A DNA stretch of 64,000 nucleotides from Lentisphaerota bacterium (lineage in GTDB: Bacteria > Verrucomicrobiota > Lentisphaeria > Victivallales > Victivallaceae), in contig SUWF01000007.1 in the NCBI GenBank assembly GCA_015061575.1, positions 26,701 through 90,700 on the forward strand. The letters are read 5' to 3'. The translations under genes and the position numbers were made by a program. Shown here in pieces: positions 35,009-43,872 of this stretch. Every line of letters starts with the position of its first letter. Positions within the stretch are counted from its first letter, which is position 1. Below the pieces are notes generated by a model. It saw nothing but the letters and a program-made list of their open reading frames with translations. It had not been told where the DNA came from and made no database searches.

Positions 35009-36187
35009 CTACGCCTGATTCCGAACCACCCGCTCAATACCGTAAGCAATAAATGCCGCCGTAGGCGCCAATCCGGCAATCACCGGCGGTATGTAGCCTT
35101 GCTTGCCGATAACCAGAAATATCTGCGCAACCACAATGTAGCCTACAATAATAACTACAGCTGTGATAATAGAAGTCAAAATCCCGGTACGTTCACTCTT
35201 GGTCGCCAGCGGAATGCCCAAAAAGACCGCCAGAAAACACGACCACGGGAAAGCCAGCCGGTAGAAAAACACTGTCCAGTAGACATTTTTGCTCCGCTGC
35301 GACATATCTTTAGTGCGCACCACCAGATCAAAGATCACCCAGCTGGGCAGTTCTTCAACCGGCTTAACGGAGTATTGGATATCCACCGGAGTTTCGGTGG
35401 CAATTTTATCAGAGAGTTTCCAGGTTTTAAGATTTTTGGAAGGCTTGGCAAAAAGTCCGTCCGAGCTGTATTCGGTCATTACTATATCTTCAAAGAACCA
35501 TCCTTCGTCGTCTTTGTAAATAGCCTGCTTGGCGGTCAAGTCTTTTTCCAGCGAACCATTTGCCCGGTAGAACTTTACTGATACATCATACTGTTTGCCG
35601 TCTTTGGCTGCCACGCCCAATGCACCGTCAGATTCCTCCGGCAGCTGAAAGAGCCAGGTGCGGCGCTTATCCGGACTGCGGTAGGTAAGCTTCTGATCCT
35701 CAATTTTATGGCTGCGCCGGTCATTGGAACCGATCGCCAGCAATACTCCGGCTTTCCGGTCTGTGTAGGGAACCAAACCTTCGTTGAACCAGATATTGAC
35801 CAGCGTAGTCAGCAGTCCGACAAAGAGGATGGAGCGGCCGCAGCAAAACAGCGATACCCCCGATGCCCGCATGGCCGTAACTTCCATATTTTTACCGAAA
35901 GTAGCCATTGTCCACATGCACCCCAGCAGCATCGCTATCGGCAGAATAAAACGGATGTTGCCCGGTATTTTCAAAAAGAAATAGGGCAGATAGACCCGCC
36001 ACGAAGCATCGTTTTCCACAAAGTCCGAAAGGTCGTTAAGCACATCGCTGAGCAGAAAAAGTATGGTCGAAACCAACAGCAGGATCGAGAATTTGATCAT
36101 AAACTCTCTGAATATATACCCGTCAAGGGTCGGCATAAAATGCCACACCCGTTTTTGATTATCCGGTAAAATCACTTTTTCAGCCAT
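35009..36187 (-). CDS. LptF/LptG-family lipopolysaccharide export permease
   Basis: 392 residues from ATG 36187 (MAEKVIL), preceded by AGGA at a slightly long spacing; an upstream start would add 10 residues. Three N-terminal membrane segments (FSILLLVSTILFLLSDVL, IRFILPIAMLLGCMWTM, SILFVGLLTTLVNIW), a large periplasmic beta-jellyroll part (about 140-275) and three C-terminal segments. EVTAMRASG is the conserved coupling region. With LptB and its partner it extracts LPS from the inner membrane. Only one of the pair is here; LptG is the likelier assignment from the N-terminal LDGYIFREF. Confidence 0.82.
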   Translation of the reverse strand: MAEKVILPDNQKRVWHFMPTLDGYIFREFMIKFSILLLVSTILFLLSDVLNDLSDFVENDASWRVYLPYFFLKIPGNIRFILPIAMLLGCMWTMATFGKNMEVTAMRASGVSLFCCGRSILFVGLLTTLVNIWFNEGLVPYTDRKAGVLLAIGSNDRRSHKIEDQKLTYRSPDKRRTWLFQLPEESDGALGVAAKDGKQYDVSVKFYRANGSLEKDLTAKQAIYKDDEGWFFEDIVMTEYSSDGLFAKPSKNLKTWKLSDKIATETPVDIQYSVKPVEELPSWVIFDLVVRTKDMSQRSKNVYWTVFFYRLAFPWSCFLAVFLGIPLATKSERTGILTSIITAVVIIVGYIVVAQIFLVIGKQGYIPPVIAGLAPTAAFIAYGIERVVRNQA

Positions 36188-36330
36188 CAAAAATATTCTT
36201 TCCTGCAATAGAGGCAATGATCAAATCCTGCTGTCAATTCGCAACGGGCAATTTGCATTTCATCGAGTCATGCACATTCTGCCCGCACAAACACAATATC
36301 AGCCTGCAGAACAGGACTTCCTGATCACCG
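36188..36330. other. stretch without an identifiable gene
   Basis: Upstream of the LptG-like gene. I see no clear promoter, hairpin or coding pattern here; it is followed by the coding-like remnant at 36331. Confidence 0.4.
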
Positions 36331-36490
36331 TCAATTAATAACCCCAGCTGCATTGCTTCCATCAAGTTTCCGTTCCCGGGCAGCTGCATCTTCAATACTA
36401 TACCCCGCAACGGACTCTATTTCCAGTCCATAATCGTCTTTTTTGGCAAAAAAATCGTTTTTTGCTATTGCGCTGAGGGCATTTTGGCGA
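36331..36490 (-). pseudogene. coding-like remnant upstream of the long greA
   Basis: On the minus strand about 53 codons are open and protein-like, including AKNDFFAKKDDYGLEIES and AGYSIEDAAARERKLDG, ending N before TGA. There is no start codon in the intergenic part, and the plus strand has promoter elements over the same bases. It may be the tail of a lost gene. The plus strand is also open here, so chance cannot be excluded. Confidence 0.25.
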
Positions 36491-36496
36491 TATATT
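36468..36496 (+). promoter_or_regulatory. promoter of long greA
   Basis: TTGCGC, 17 nt, TATATT, about 38 nt before the ATG. Confidence 0.5.
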
Positions 36497-36534
36497 AATA
36501 AAAATCGTAAATTTTTAAGTTGTGGAAATGTTTT

Positions 36535-38613
36535 ATGACTACCGAGGAATTATTGCTTAATGCTGCCGAAAACTGCAGCCAGTCCGCCCTTAAATCTCTG
36601 CTTGACAACTTGCGGGAACACAACAACAGCCGGGAATTGAGCGAGTTCGCCGAACCGCTGCAGCTGTTGTGGGAAAAATTTCCGGAAGAACCCGATGCAG
36701 CACAGGCTGTTTTCTGTATGGAAATTGCCAAACTGCGCATTCCGGACAGTGCCATATTCCGGCAGGTGCTGGCAGCTGCGGTCAAGACAATAATTCCGCC
36801 GTATCTCTGCAAAGCCGGCGTCTTGCGGGCCATCGGATTGCGTGACAACTCCATTCACGCCAGCGAAGTCATCCGCCGCATCGAACGGCTCATGGCGATC
36901 AAATCCGGCGTAGTTACTTACATTTTTGAATCCAACCGCTGGGGTATGGTCACCAATGTGGATGCACTTAACGCCACCGTGGCGGTAAACCTCAACGAAG
37001 GCGGAGCTTTGGCCATCGGGCTGGACAAAATGCTCACCAAAGGCTATTTCTTCAAAAACTCCATTGCGACCACTAAACTGATGACACCGGCCAAACTTAT
37101 GCAGCTCTCCGGAGCCGATTTCCGCAAGATCACTGCCGAACAGAGCGTAGCGCATTTGAGCGAAGGCGCAGTGCGCTCCATGGCGGAACGGCTGCTGGTG
37201 CCGCAAACGCTCAATAACGATGCTTTTGAAAGCTGGTTCAACAGCGAAAGCAGCCCCAAACCGGCGGCAGCCCCTGCCAAGCGCACCTCTGCCAACGCCC
37301 GCAGCCTTAAAGAAATGGATATTCTGCTGGATGATGAACTCAAAGTTGGTCTGCACGAAGTTTCCGAAGAAATGATTGCTGCTTACGCTGAGTTCTTCAC
37401 CAACCTCAAAACCGATGTGGCCGTCCGGGAAGCCAAACTGCTTTGCACGATCATTGCCAAGATCGCTGACCGGGCGCAGATCCAAGCGTGGGAAAAACTG
37501 CTTGCTCCGCTCAAGGGCAAAGCGCCTTTCTGGCCGCTGGACAGCTCTGCTGCCAAACTCGAACAGCTGGAAGTCTGGGGCGCAGTGGCCGTCAAGATCT
37601 CCGGCAAACTGGCCAAGGTCACGATGGAAGTATTTGACGAAGAATATCTGACCGCATTGGCTGTACGGCTGCCGCTCAAGAGTATGAATGTATGCTCCGA
37701 ACAGCTGGATGGTGAACTTTTGGATCTGGTGTTCAGCAATCCGCCGCTGATGACTGCGGACTTGCTGCTCTGGGCGTGGAAGAACCGCAAAAAGCACCCG
37801 GCGCTGGAAACACTTATCAAGCTCGAAAATGTGGTGGTTGCTCTCAACTACAGTCGGTTGCCCAAAGAATGGGGCGCTGCCCAGCGGGAACTCCATGCAC
37901 TGCTGCTGGATAAAGAAGATTTCCAGAAATACATCGTGCAGACCGCCGGTGAAGATGTTCCGGCATTGGTCGGATCGCTGGCCGGAGCTTCGACTTTCAC
38001 CACCGGCGAACGTCAGAGTTTGCTGGTCAAACTCTCCCGTCACTCCTCGGCCATCCGGGAACACCTCGAAGCCGGTGCCGGCAGCAAGCTGCTGGCCGGA
38101 CAGGATGCGGCACCCGTTGTGGAAGAAGCTATCTACACCTCGCTGGCCTCGCACCGGCGCATGGTGCAGGAACTGCAGGATATCATCAATATCCATCAGC
38201 CCGAAAACCGCGAAGCCCTCAAAACGGCCCGTGCCCACGGGGACTTCCGCGAAAACGCCGAATTCGATGCCGCCAAGGAACGGAGAAACTTCCTTACCCG
38301 CCGCCGCAACGAACTGGAACGGGATCTGGCCAGAGTCAACGCACTGGATTTTTCGACCATCACCCCCAGCCAATATGTTGATCTGGGCGTGACCGTCACG
38401 CTGGAAATCGCCAACGCCGCAGACGAAGTTTACTACTTCCTCGGAGCGTGGGATGGCGATCCGGAAAAGAATTACCTCTCTTACAAAACCAAGCTTGGCG
38501 AAGTCCTGCGCCACCGTCAGGCCGGCGACAGCATCACGCTGCCTGATGGCCGGAGCGCCAAGATCAAGAGCATCACCGCTCTGCCGGAAAGCGTACAAGC
38601 CGATATGGCGTAA
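36535..38613 (+). CDS. greA: GreA-type transcript cleavage factor with very long N-terminal extension
   Basis: 692 residues from ATG 36535, compared with about 158 for ordinary GreA. The last 160 residues are GreA-like: the coiled-coil with acidic tip (ALKTARAHGDFRENAEFDAA, tip D/E residues present) and the FKBP-like C-terminal domain (VDLGVTVTLEIAN ... LPDGRSAKIKSI). The first 530 residues are mainly helical and of unknown fold. Chlamydial GreA proteins of about 715 residues have the same plan, so this is a PVC feature. GreA enters the RNA polymerase secondary channel and rescues backtracked complexes. A terminator follows. Confidence 0.85.
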   Translation: MTTEELLLNAAENCSQSALKSLLDNLREHNNSRELSEFAEPLQLLWEKFPEEPDAAQAVFCMEIAKLRIPDSAIFRQVLAAAVKTIIPPYLCKAGVLRAIGLRDNSIHASEVIRRIERLMAIKSGVVTYIFESNRWGMVTNVDALNATVAVNLNEGGALAIGLDKMLTKGYFFKNSIATTKLMTPAKLMQLSGADFRKITAEQSVAHLSEGAVRSMAERLLVPQTLNNDAFESWFNSESSPKPAAAPAKRTSANARSLKEMDILLDDELKVGLHEVSEEMIAAYAEFFTNLKTDVAVREAKLLCTIIAKIADRAQIQAWEKLLAPLKGKAPFWPLDSSAAKLEQLEVWGAVAVKISGKLAKVTMEVFDEEYLTALAVRLPLKSMNVCSEQLDGELLDLVFSNPPLMTADLLLWAWKNRKKHPALETLIKLENVVVALNYSRLPKEWGAAQRELHALLLDKEDFQKYIVQTAGEDVPALVGSLAGASTFTTGERQSLLVKLSRHSSAIREHLEAGAGSKLLAGQDAAPVVEEAIYTSLASHRRMVQELQDIINIHQPENREALKTARAHGDFRENAEFDAAKERRNFLTRRRNELERDLARVNALDFSTITPSQYVDLGVTVTLEIANAADEVYYFLGAWDGDPEKNYLSYKTKLGEVLRHRQAGDSITLPDGRSAKIKSITALPESVQADMA

Positions 38614-38650
38614 AAACAGTTGCCCCCATATACTGATACAACGTCGTTCA

Positions 38651-38686
38651 ACGGGCTGCAGATACTGCTGCAGTCCGTTTTTTTTG
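38651..38686 (+). terminator. terminator of long greA
   Basis: 11-bp stem ACGGGCTGCAG / CTGCAGTCCGT (one G-T pair), 6-nt loop, then T8. Confidence 0.85.
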
Positions 38687-38717
38687 CATTTTTTTCTTAA
38701 TATTCAGCTTTTTTTGC

Positions 38718-38746
38718 TTGCAATATTCACTTGTGAAATGTATATT
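38718..38746 (+). promoter_or_regulatory. promoter of the CorA-like leader and gene
   Basis: TTGCAA, 17 nt, TATATT. The leader to the corA-like ATG is about 270 nt, unusually long. Confidence 0.65.
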
Positions 38747-38817
38747 TTGCACATCGTTTTTTTCGCCGGGATATCATCCCTTAAACCAAAACAATCTAAC
38801 AGGAGTGCTGTTTATTT

Positions 38818-38910
38818 ATGAAAAGTACGGTCAACACCAGTCTGGATGCTGAACCGCCGTCGTGCAGTACTGAACCGGTGCGGTTGTTTTGGACTTCTGA
38901 AAATTGCTGA
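38818..38910 (+). CDS. possible 30-residue leader peptide
   Basis: ATG at 38818 follows AGGAG (38801-38805) by 12 nt and opens a 30-codon frame with Pro-Pro at codons 13-14 (AEPPSC) and a second Pro (TEPVR), ending with TGA at 38910. It is the first ORF behind the promoter and precedes the CorA-like gene. After it come possible pairings CTGGA / TCCAG and TGCC / GGCA (about 38960-38998). Pro-rich leader peptides control Mg2+ transporter genes in enterobacteria; the parallel here is inference. Confidence 0.35.
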   Translation: MKSTVNTSLDAEPPSCSTEPVRLFWTSENC

Positions 38911-39020
38911 AACTCCATAACTCCCGCAGCCTGCCAAGCAGTAGTGCCAAGTAGTAACTGGATACTGGATGCCGTTGATTTGGGCAGTCCAGGGTAAAAA
39001 TTTGTATTGCGGGTTATTTT

Positions 39021-39965
39021 ATGTTCAAAAGTTATAAAATTTCAGACGGACGGGTCGTGGAGTGTCCGGAAGATGTGATCGGCCCGATCCAGCTTTACAG
39101 CAACCCCACCGACGACGACCGGAAGTTTCTGGTCGAAGAATGCGGCATTGATGAACACACCTATTATTCAGCACTGGACGAGGATGAAATCTCCCGTGTG
39201 GAATATGAGGCCAACCACATTGCGGTAATTATGAAACAGCCGCGCCGTTACAACCGGGATAATAAATTGATCTTCCGGGTGGCATCGGCCGGAGCGTTTC
39301 TCTTCAAAGATAAGATCATCATTGTGCAGGCGGACTCGGTGCCGATTTTTGAATACGGCAAAATGCCGCTGCGGGGCAACACCATTCCCGGCGTACTGCT
39401 GCGGCTGGTTTACCACGCCACCCGGCACTTTCTGGAAAATCTGCGGATCATCCGGTCGATTTCAGACAGCTTTGAAAATAAGATGGAAACATCTGTCACC
39501 AACAAAGCTCTGGCCGGGATATTTTCGCTGCTCAAAGGATTGACCTACTACGAAAGTGCCACCGGCGCCAATCAGCTGCTGCTGCTCAAACTCAAAGCTG
39601 ATGCCAGAAAAATCGGCTTTACGGAAGAGGAGATCGACTTTCTGGAAGATATTACTGTCGAAAATAAGCAGTGCGACAATCTGAGCAACATTTATTCGGA
39701 GATCCTGACCGATATGTCCGGCGCCCGGGTTTCGATCGTCAACAACAACCTCTCCAATGTCATGAAATATCTGACGGTCATCAATCTGGTGTTCATGCCG
39801 ATAAATGTGCTTACCGGGATCGGCGGCATGTCGGAATTCACCATGATGACCGAGGGCATCTGGTGGCCTTATGCCTACAGCGGATTCTTTCTGGCAGCGG
39901 TATTGATTGCGTATATAACTTTTCTGGTGGTCAAGCGCATCGGCATGAGTCCGCAGCATAAATAA
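39021..39965 (+). CDS. CorA-family divalent metal transporter
   Basis: 314 residues: a large cytoplasmic N-terminal funnel (1-245), a long helix, and two C-terminal membrane helices (about 248-266 and 283-305). The signature loop normally GMN reads GGMSEF here (G269-M270-S271), so Asn is replaced by Ser. It should form a pentameric channel for Mg2+ or another divalent ion; the changed loop may alter selectivity. A small 4-TM protein follows after 12 bases. Confidence 0.82.
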   Translation: MFKSYKISDGRVVECPEDVIGPIQLYSNPTDDDRKFLVEECGIDEHTYYSALDEDEISRVEYEANHIAVIMKQPRRYNRDNKLIFRVASAGAFLFKDKIIIVQADSVPIFEYGKMPLRGNTIPGVLLRLVYHATRHFLENLRIIRSISDSFENKMETSVTNKALAGIFSLLKGLTYYESATGANQLLLLKLKADARKIGFTEEEIDFLEDITVENKQCDNLSNIYSEILTDMSGARVSIVNNNLSNVMKYLTVINLVFMPINVLTGIGGMSEFTMMTEGIWWPYAYSGFFLAAVLIAYITFLVVKRIGMSPQHK

Positions 39966-39977
39966 CGGAGTCTGACC

Positions 39978-40559
39978 ATGAAAAAATACAAGAAAAGCAG
40001 TAAGAAAAATCAAAATTACATCAAAGCGTCTGACTCCAAAAAGCTGCGGGCGATCGAACTTTTCAACCGTCGTTCTCTGCTGCTGCTGCTGGTGATAATG
40101 GCAGCATTGGCAGTCTGCTTTGACCGGCCGTATGAGTTGGAAGCCTCGTCGATCCACGGCCCGGCCTTGTGGTTTCTGCATTTGACAGCCTGGCCGCTGT
40201 TGTTTCTGCCCGGTGTGATCAATAACTTCAGCTGGGCGCACAACACTCCGGTGATGCGTTATCTGATTGACGAAAATCCGGCGCTGGTGCTGGCGCTGCT
40301 GGCAACGCTGCTGCTGCTGGTCGTTTGGGCCATCATCCGGCGGTACGGCTTGAGCTGGTTCGGCCCCGGCGGGCTGCGGGCGGCCAGCCATTTTATGCTG
40401 ATTTTTGCCTGCTGGGGGATGCTGCAGCTGGTGATCTGCGCTGTGATAGTGCTGAAAGATACCAATTCGCTCATACCGTTCCATCCGGTCAAAAATCAAG
40501 CATCTTCCGCTCAAATCAAACCGCTTGCGCCTCCTGCCGCTGCCCATACAGGTAAATAA
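39978..40559 (+). CDS. small four-helix membrane protein, unknown
   Basis: 193 residues with a Lys-rich N-terminus and four predicted membrane segments (LLLLLVIMAALAVCF, PALWFLHLTAWPLLFLPGV, ALVLALLATLLLLVVWAII, FMLIFACWGMLQLVICAVIV), then a Pro/Ala-rich tail. No family recognised. It lies between the CorA-like gene and prmC with 12 and 3 base gaps, so the three are probably one transcript. Confidence 0.65.
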   Translation: MKKYKKSSKKNQNYIKASDSKKLRAIELFNRRSLLLLLVIMAALAVCFDRPYELEASSIHGPALWFLHLTAWPLLFLPGVINNFSWAHNTPVMRYLIDENPALVLALLATLLLLVVWAIIRRYGLSWFGPGGLRAASHFMLIFACWGMLQLVICAVIVLKDTNSLIPFHPVKNQASSAQIKPLAPPAAAHTGK

Positions 40560-40562
40560 GCG

Positions 40563-41432
40563 ATGGAAAAAATCATTCATACCAGCGGTGAACTTTTTGA
40601 TTTGATGCTGAATAGTTTTTTGCAGCACCAAATGGAGCAGGCGGAGGCCGAAACTGTTGCCATCATAGCCGAATTGCTGAACTGCAACCGCGTGGAAGCT
40701 CAAGTCAACCGCAGCCGGGTATTATCCGGAGAGCTTTTTCAGCGGGGAAAAGAAATCATCCAACGGCGCTTGAGCAACGAACCCTGGCAGTATATATTCC
40801 AAAGAGCGTATTTCCGGGATCTGGAACTCAAGGTCACTCCATCTGTGCTGATCCCCCGCCCGGAAACGGAACTGCTGGTGGATTTTTGCGTGGAATTTCT
40901 GCCTGAACACGGTTCGCTGCTGGATTTGGGCACCGGCTCCGGAGCGATCGCACTCTCGGTTGCCTCCGAACGGCCGGATGCCCGGGTGACGGCTTGCGAT
41001 ATAAGTTTGGATGCGTTGGCGATCGCCCGGGAAAACGCCCAGTGTATTGCGCCTCAACAAGTGGAATTTCTGCATAGCGATCTATTCAGCCAGCTGGACG
41101 GCCGCCGCTTTGATATGATCGCAGCCAATCTGCCTTATGTAACAGAATCTGAACACGCCGGATTGAGTCCGGAAGTACGGGATTTTGAACCGGTGCTGGC
41201 GTTGACGTCCGGCCCTGACGGCTTGGATCTGATCCGGCAAAGCATTATCCAGGCCCCCGAACACCTTACACCCGGCGGCAGTATGATTTGGGAAATGTCT
41301 CCGCCGCAGACTGCAATAGCAGTTGAACTCATCCGGCAGGATGTGCGTTACTGCGCAGTGGAACTCCTCAACGATTACACCAACCGCAACCGCTTTGTCA
41401 TCGCCCGGCTCCGGGGGCTGAATAACTACTAA
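40563..41432 (+). CDS. prmC: peptide chain release factor glutamine N5-methyltransferase
   Basis: 289 residues. An N-terminal helical domain (1-80) with the RAYFRDLELKVTPSVLIPRPE signature split at its start, the SAM loop DLGTGSGAIALS (121-132), ACDIS acidic end of strand 2, and the substrate motif, which reads NLPY (189-192) instead of NPPY. It methylates the Gln of the GGQ motif in RF1/RF2. prfA is not adjacent. Confidence 0.92.
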   Translation: MEKIIHTSGELFDLMLNSFLQHQMEQAEAETVAIIAELLNCNRVEAQVNRSRVLSGELFQRGKEIIQRRLSNEPWQYIFQRAYFRDLELKVTPSVLIPRPETELLVDFCVEFLPEHGSLLDLGTGSGAIALSVASERPDARVTACDISLDALAIARENAQCIAPQQVEFLHSDLFSQLDGRRFDMIAANLPYVTESEHAGLSPEVRDFEPVLALTSGPDGLDLIRQSIIQAPEHLTPGGSMIWEMSPPQTAIAVELIRQDVRYCAVELLNDYTNRNRFVIARLRGLNNY

Positions 41433-41451
41433 AGCAGCCAACCGGCTGCTT
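41432..41451. terminator. short hairpin between convergent prmC and U32 genes
   Basis: AAGCAGCC / GGCTGCTT with loop AACC overlaps the two stop codons. No long T run, so terminator function is uncertain. Confidence 0.35.
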
Positions 41452-43675
41452 ACAGCCACGATGATTCAAAGTTGAAAGTGCTGTTTTCGTTTTCGTTCCA
41501 GCGGGCTTGAGTCAAATCGTAGTAGTCGCTGGTTCCGGCCACATGCGGTATATTCATAACTGATTTGGCATAAAGCCGGGTCAGATTCTGACGTTTATCG
41601 CTGCGGATGGAAAAACTGTTGCTGCGATTGTCTTCGATTTCGCCCTCCGCCGGCAGTATGGCCCGGGTGGTCAGCAAAGCCGGGCGTCCGTAACGGTAGA
41701 CTTCCAGCTCCAGCGGCGAGTGGTCACGCAAGGCTTCGATAGCAGATTTTTCCATTTCCAACGCCGCCTGCACCCGCTGTACGCCGTAAGCAGCCAGCTC
41801 TCCGGCCGCCAGACTGTTGGCCACCGGCAGCGGATAGGTTGTAGTAATAACGATATCTTTATAATCCTTGAGCAATTCCAGTTCAAACAAACTGCCCACC
41901 CGATAGCGGCGGATGCCCTGTTTATATGCCCGATCGATTGCCCGCCGCAGCGAATCAAGTTTGCCTTCCGGACAAAAATCCGGCAAAATAGCTTCATCCG
42001 TAGCGTTATTTATATCCAGAATACTGACCGCTTTCCAAGCGTTGGGATTACCGGCAGTAGCTCCATGCGGCCGCATGGCCACCGTTTCCCGCATCCGCTG
42101 ATTGGAAACCGGGCGCAGACTCTGCGTCCGGTAAAATTCAAAAAATTTCATCAACCCCGTTGCGCCCGGCTGGCCGACGGCGGCCGGATCGACCTTGCTT
42201 AAAACTTCATCAAAACTCCGCCGCACCTTTTTCAGCACGCTGGCGGGAATAAAAAGATTGCATGCGTCTTCAGATAAAGCAACATTTTCGATCACAAAGT
42301 CAAAGTCCGCAGTACCGGAACTGAATGCCTCCGCCAGAGTTTCAGCACAGGTGGGGTGTTTGCTGGCCAGCTGCCAGTTTTCTTCATAACGCCAACTTTT
42401 CAACGCATCGCAATTGGCGATATCTATTTGCAGGGCATTGCGTTCCAAGCGTAAACTCAGCGGCAGCAGCGTCCGGACCCGGGTATTTTCCAGATTTTTC
42501 ATATCCACAGCGTGCGATACTCCGATTTTATAAAGTAAACCGTTGGGTGCAACCGGTTTATCGCAGGGTATGTAAACCACATCGCCCGGCCGGGCCACTG
42601 AAACGATCTTGCGGTCGATAAAAAGCTTGGTCAAAGTAAATGCGCTGCCTTCATCACCGCTTAACGGCTGTACCCGCAGGCGGTCACCCACATGCAAACG
42701 CTGTTTGATTTCGGCATTAAAGCCGCTTTCGCCCACGGCAACAACTCTTCCCAGCAAAGTACCGGAGGCCCCGACAGCATCGTGCCGGACGAGGGTTTTC
42801 ATAGATTTTTCGCTGAAAAATCCATCGCTCCAACGGCGTCCGCAAGTATTGCTCAATATTTGCCGGGCTTCGCCGATGACCGCACTGGTGATTTCCGGAG
42901 CATCCAGCACCAGCCGGTACGCTTTTACTGCGTTGTAAACGTAATCCGGCTGCTTAAGGCGGCCTTCGATTTTGATGGAAGCTATGTTCATTTCCCGGAA
43001 TTTGGGGATCATTTCCAGCGTAGCCAAGTCAGCTGTAGAAAAGAAAAATCCATTGCCTTCCCGGGCAAAAAATCTCCGGCGGCAGGGCTGTTTGCATTTT
43101 CCCCGGTTGCCGCTGGCTCCGCCCAGCCAGGAGCTGAACAAACATGATCCGGAAAGCGAACAGCACAACGCTCCGTTGCAGAAAACTTCCAGCTCCATAT
43201 CAGTATTTTTGCGCAAAGCGGCCAATTCCTCCCAGGTCATCTGCCGTTCCAGGATCACCCGCTTAACCTGCATACGTTCGGCCAGACGCACCCCGGCGGA
43301 GTTGTGTATGCCCATTTGGGTGGAGGCGTGCACCGCCAGCGTGGGAAAAAATTCCCGGATCATGCGCAATACCCCCAAATCCTGCACGATAACCGCATCC
43401 GGAGCCATATCGGCTATTTGCGCAACGTACTCAGCAAGCTCCGGCAGTTCCGTTTCTTTGACCAGCGTATTGAGCGTTATATAGACTTTGCGGTTGAGTT
43501 TATGAGCGTAAGCGATCGCCTGCCGCATATTTTCGGCCGTAAAATTTTCGCCCCGTTCCCGGGCGTTGAACCGGGGCAGCCCGGCATAAACCGCATCAGC
43601 ACCGGCGGCAAATGCCGCCACCAACGCCTCCGGCGAACCGGCCGGGGCAAGTAATTCAATATTTTTATCAGCCAT
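41450..43675 (-). CDS. U32-family peptidase-like protein (RlhA/YhbU-type)
   Basis: 741 residues. N-terminal TIM-barrel: LLAPAGSPEALVAAFAAGAD, DAVYAGLPRFNARE, then ILERQMTWEEL, and the Cys cluster CNGALCCSLSGSCLFSSW ... GNRGKCKQPCR that binds an Fe-S cluster in this family, with a later peptidase_U32 C-terminal extension and a DUF3656-like middle part. E. coli RlhA of this size hydroxylates 23S rRNA C2501 with prephenate-derived help, so an RNA-modifying role is more likely than proteolysis. Single gene. Confidence 0.85.
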   Translation of the reverse strand: MADKNIELLAPAGSPEALVAAFAAGADAVYAGLPRFNARERGENFTAENMRQAIAYAHKLNRKVYITLNTLVKETELPELAEYVAQIADMAPDAVIVQDLGVLRMIREFFPTLAVHASTQMGIHNSAGVRLAERMQVKRVILERQMTWEELAALRKNTDMELEVFCNGALCCSLSGSCLFSSWLGGASGNRGKCKQPCRRRFFAREGNGFFFSTADLATLEMIPKFREMNIASIKIEGRLKQPDYVYNAVKAYRLVLDAPEITSAVIGEARQILSNTCGRRWSDGFFSEKSMKTLVRHDAVGASGTLLGRVVAVGESGFNAEIKQRLHVGDRLRVQPLSGDEGSAFTLTKLFIDRKIVSVARPGDVVYIPCDKPVAPNGLLYKIGVSHAVDMKNLENTRVRTLLPLSLRLERNALQIDIANCDALKSWRYEENWQLASKHPTCAETLAEAFSSGTADFDFVIENVALSEDACNLFIPASVLKKVRRSFDEVLSKVDPAAVGQPGATGLMKFFEFYRTQSLRPVSNQRMRETVAMRPHGATAGNPNAWKAVSILDINNATDEAILPDFCPEGKLDSLRRAIDRAYKQGIRRYRVGSLFELELLKDYKDIVITTTYPLPVANSLAAGELAAYGVQRVQAALEMEKSAIEALRDHSPLELEVYRYGRPALLTTRAILPAEGEIEDNRSNSFSIRSDKRQNLTRLYAKSVMNIPHVAGTSDYYDLTQARWNENENSTFNFESSWL

Positions 43676-43872
43676 AGTTTTGATCCAAATAATCCAGTTT
43701 TTTTCAGCGTTCCAGCCGGCAGCACTCTATAAAAAGCGTTAAAATGCTGTCAGCAGAATATTTTTAAAGTTTTTTTGCCAAATTTCTCTATAATATATTT
43801 CCATTTTGGCGTTTTGGTATTAATTTAATAACGATTTTCAATAAAAAAACAGAAAAATGGTGATTTTATATC

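Noticed and set aside
36550..38598. 682-codon minus-strand frame
   Set aside because: Antisense to the long greA gene, whose C-terminal GreA domain is certain.
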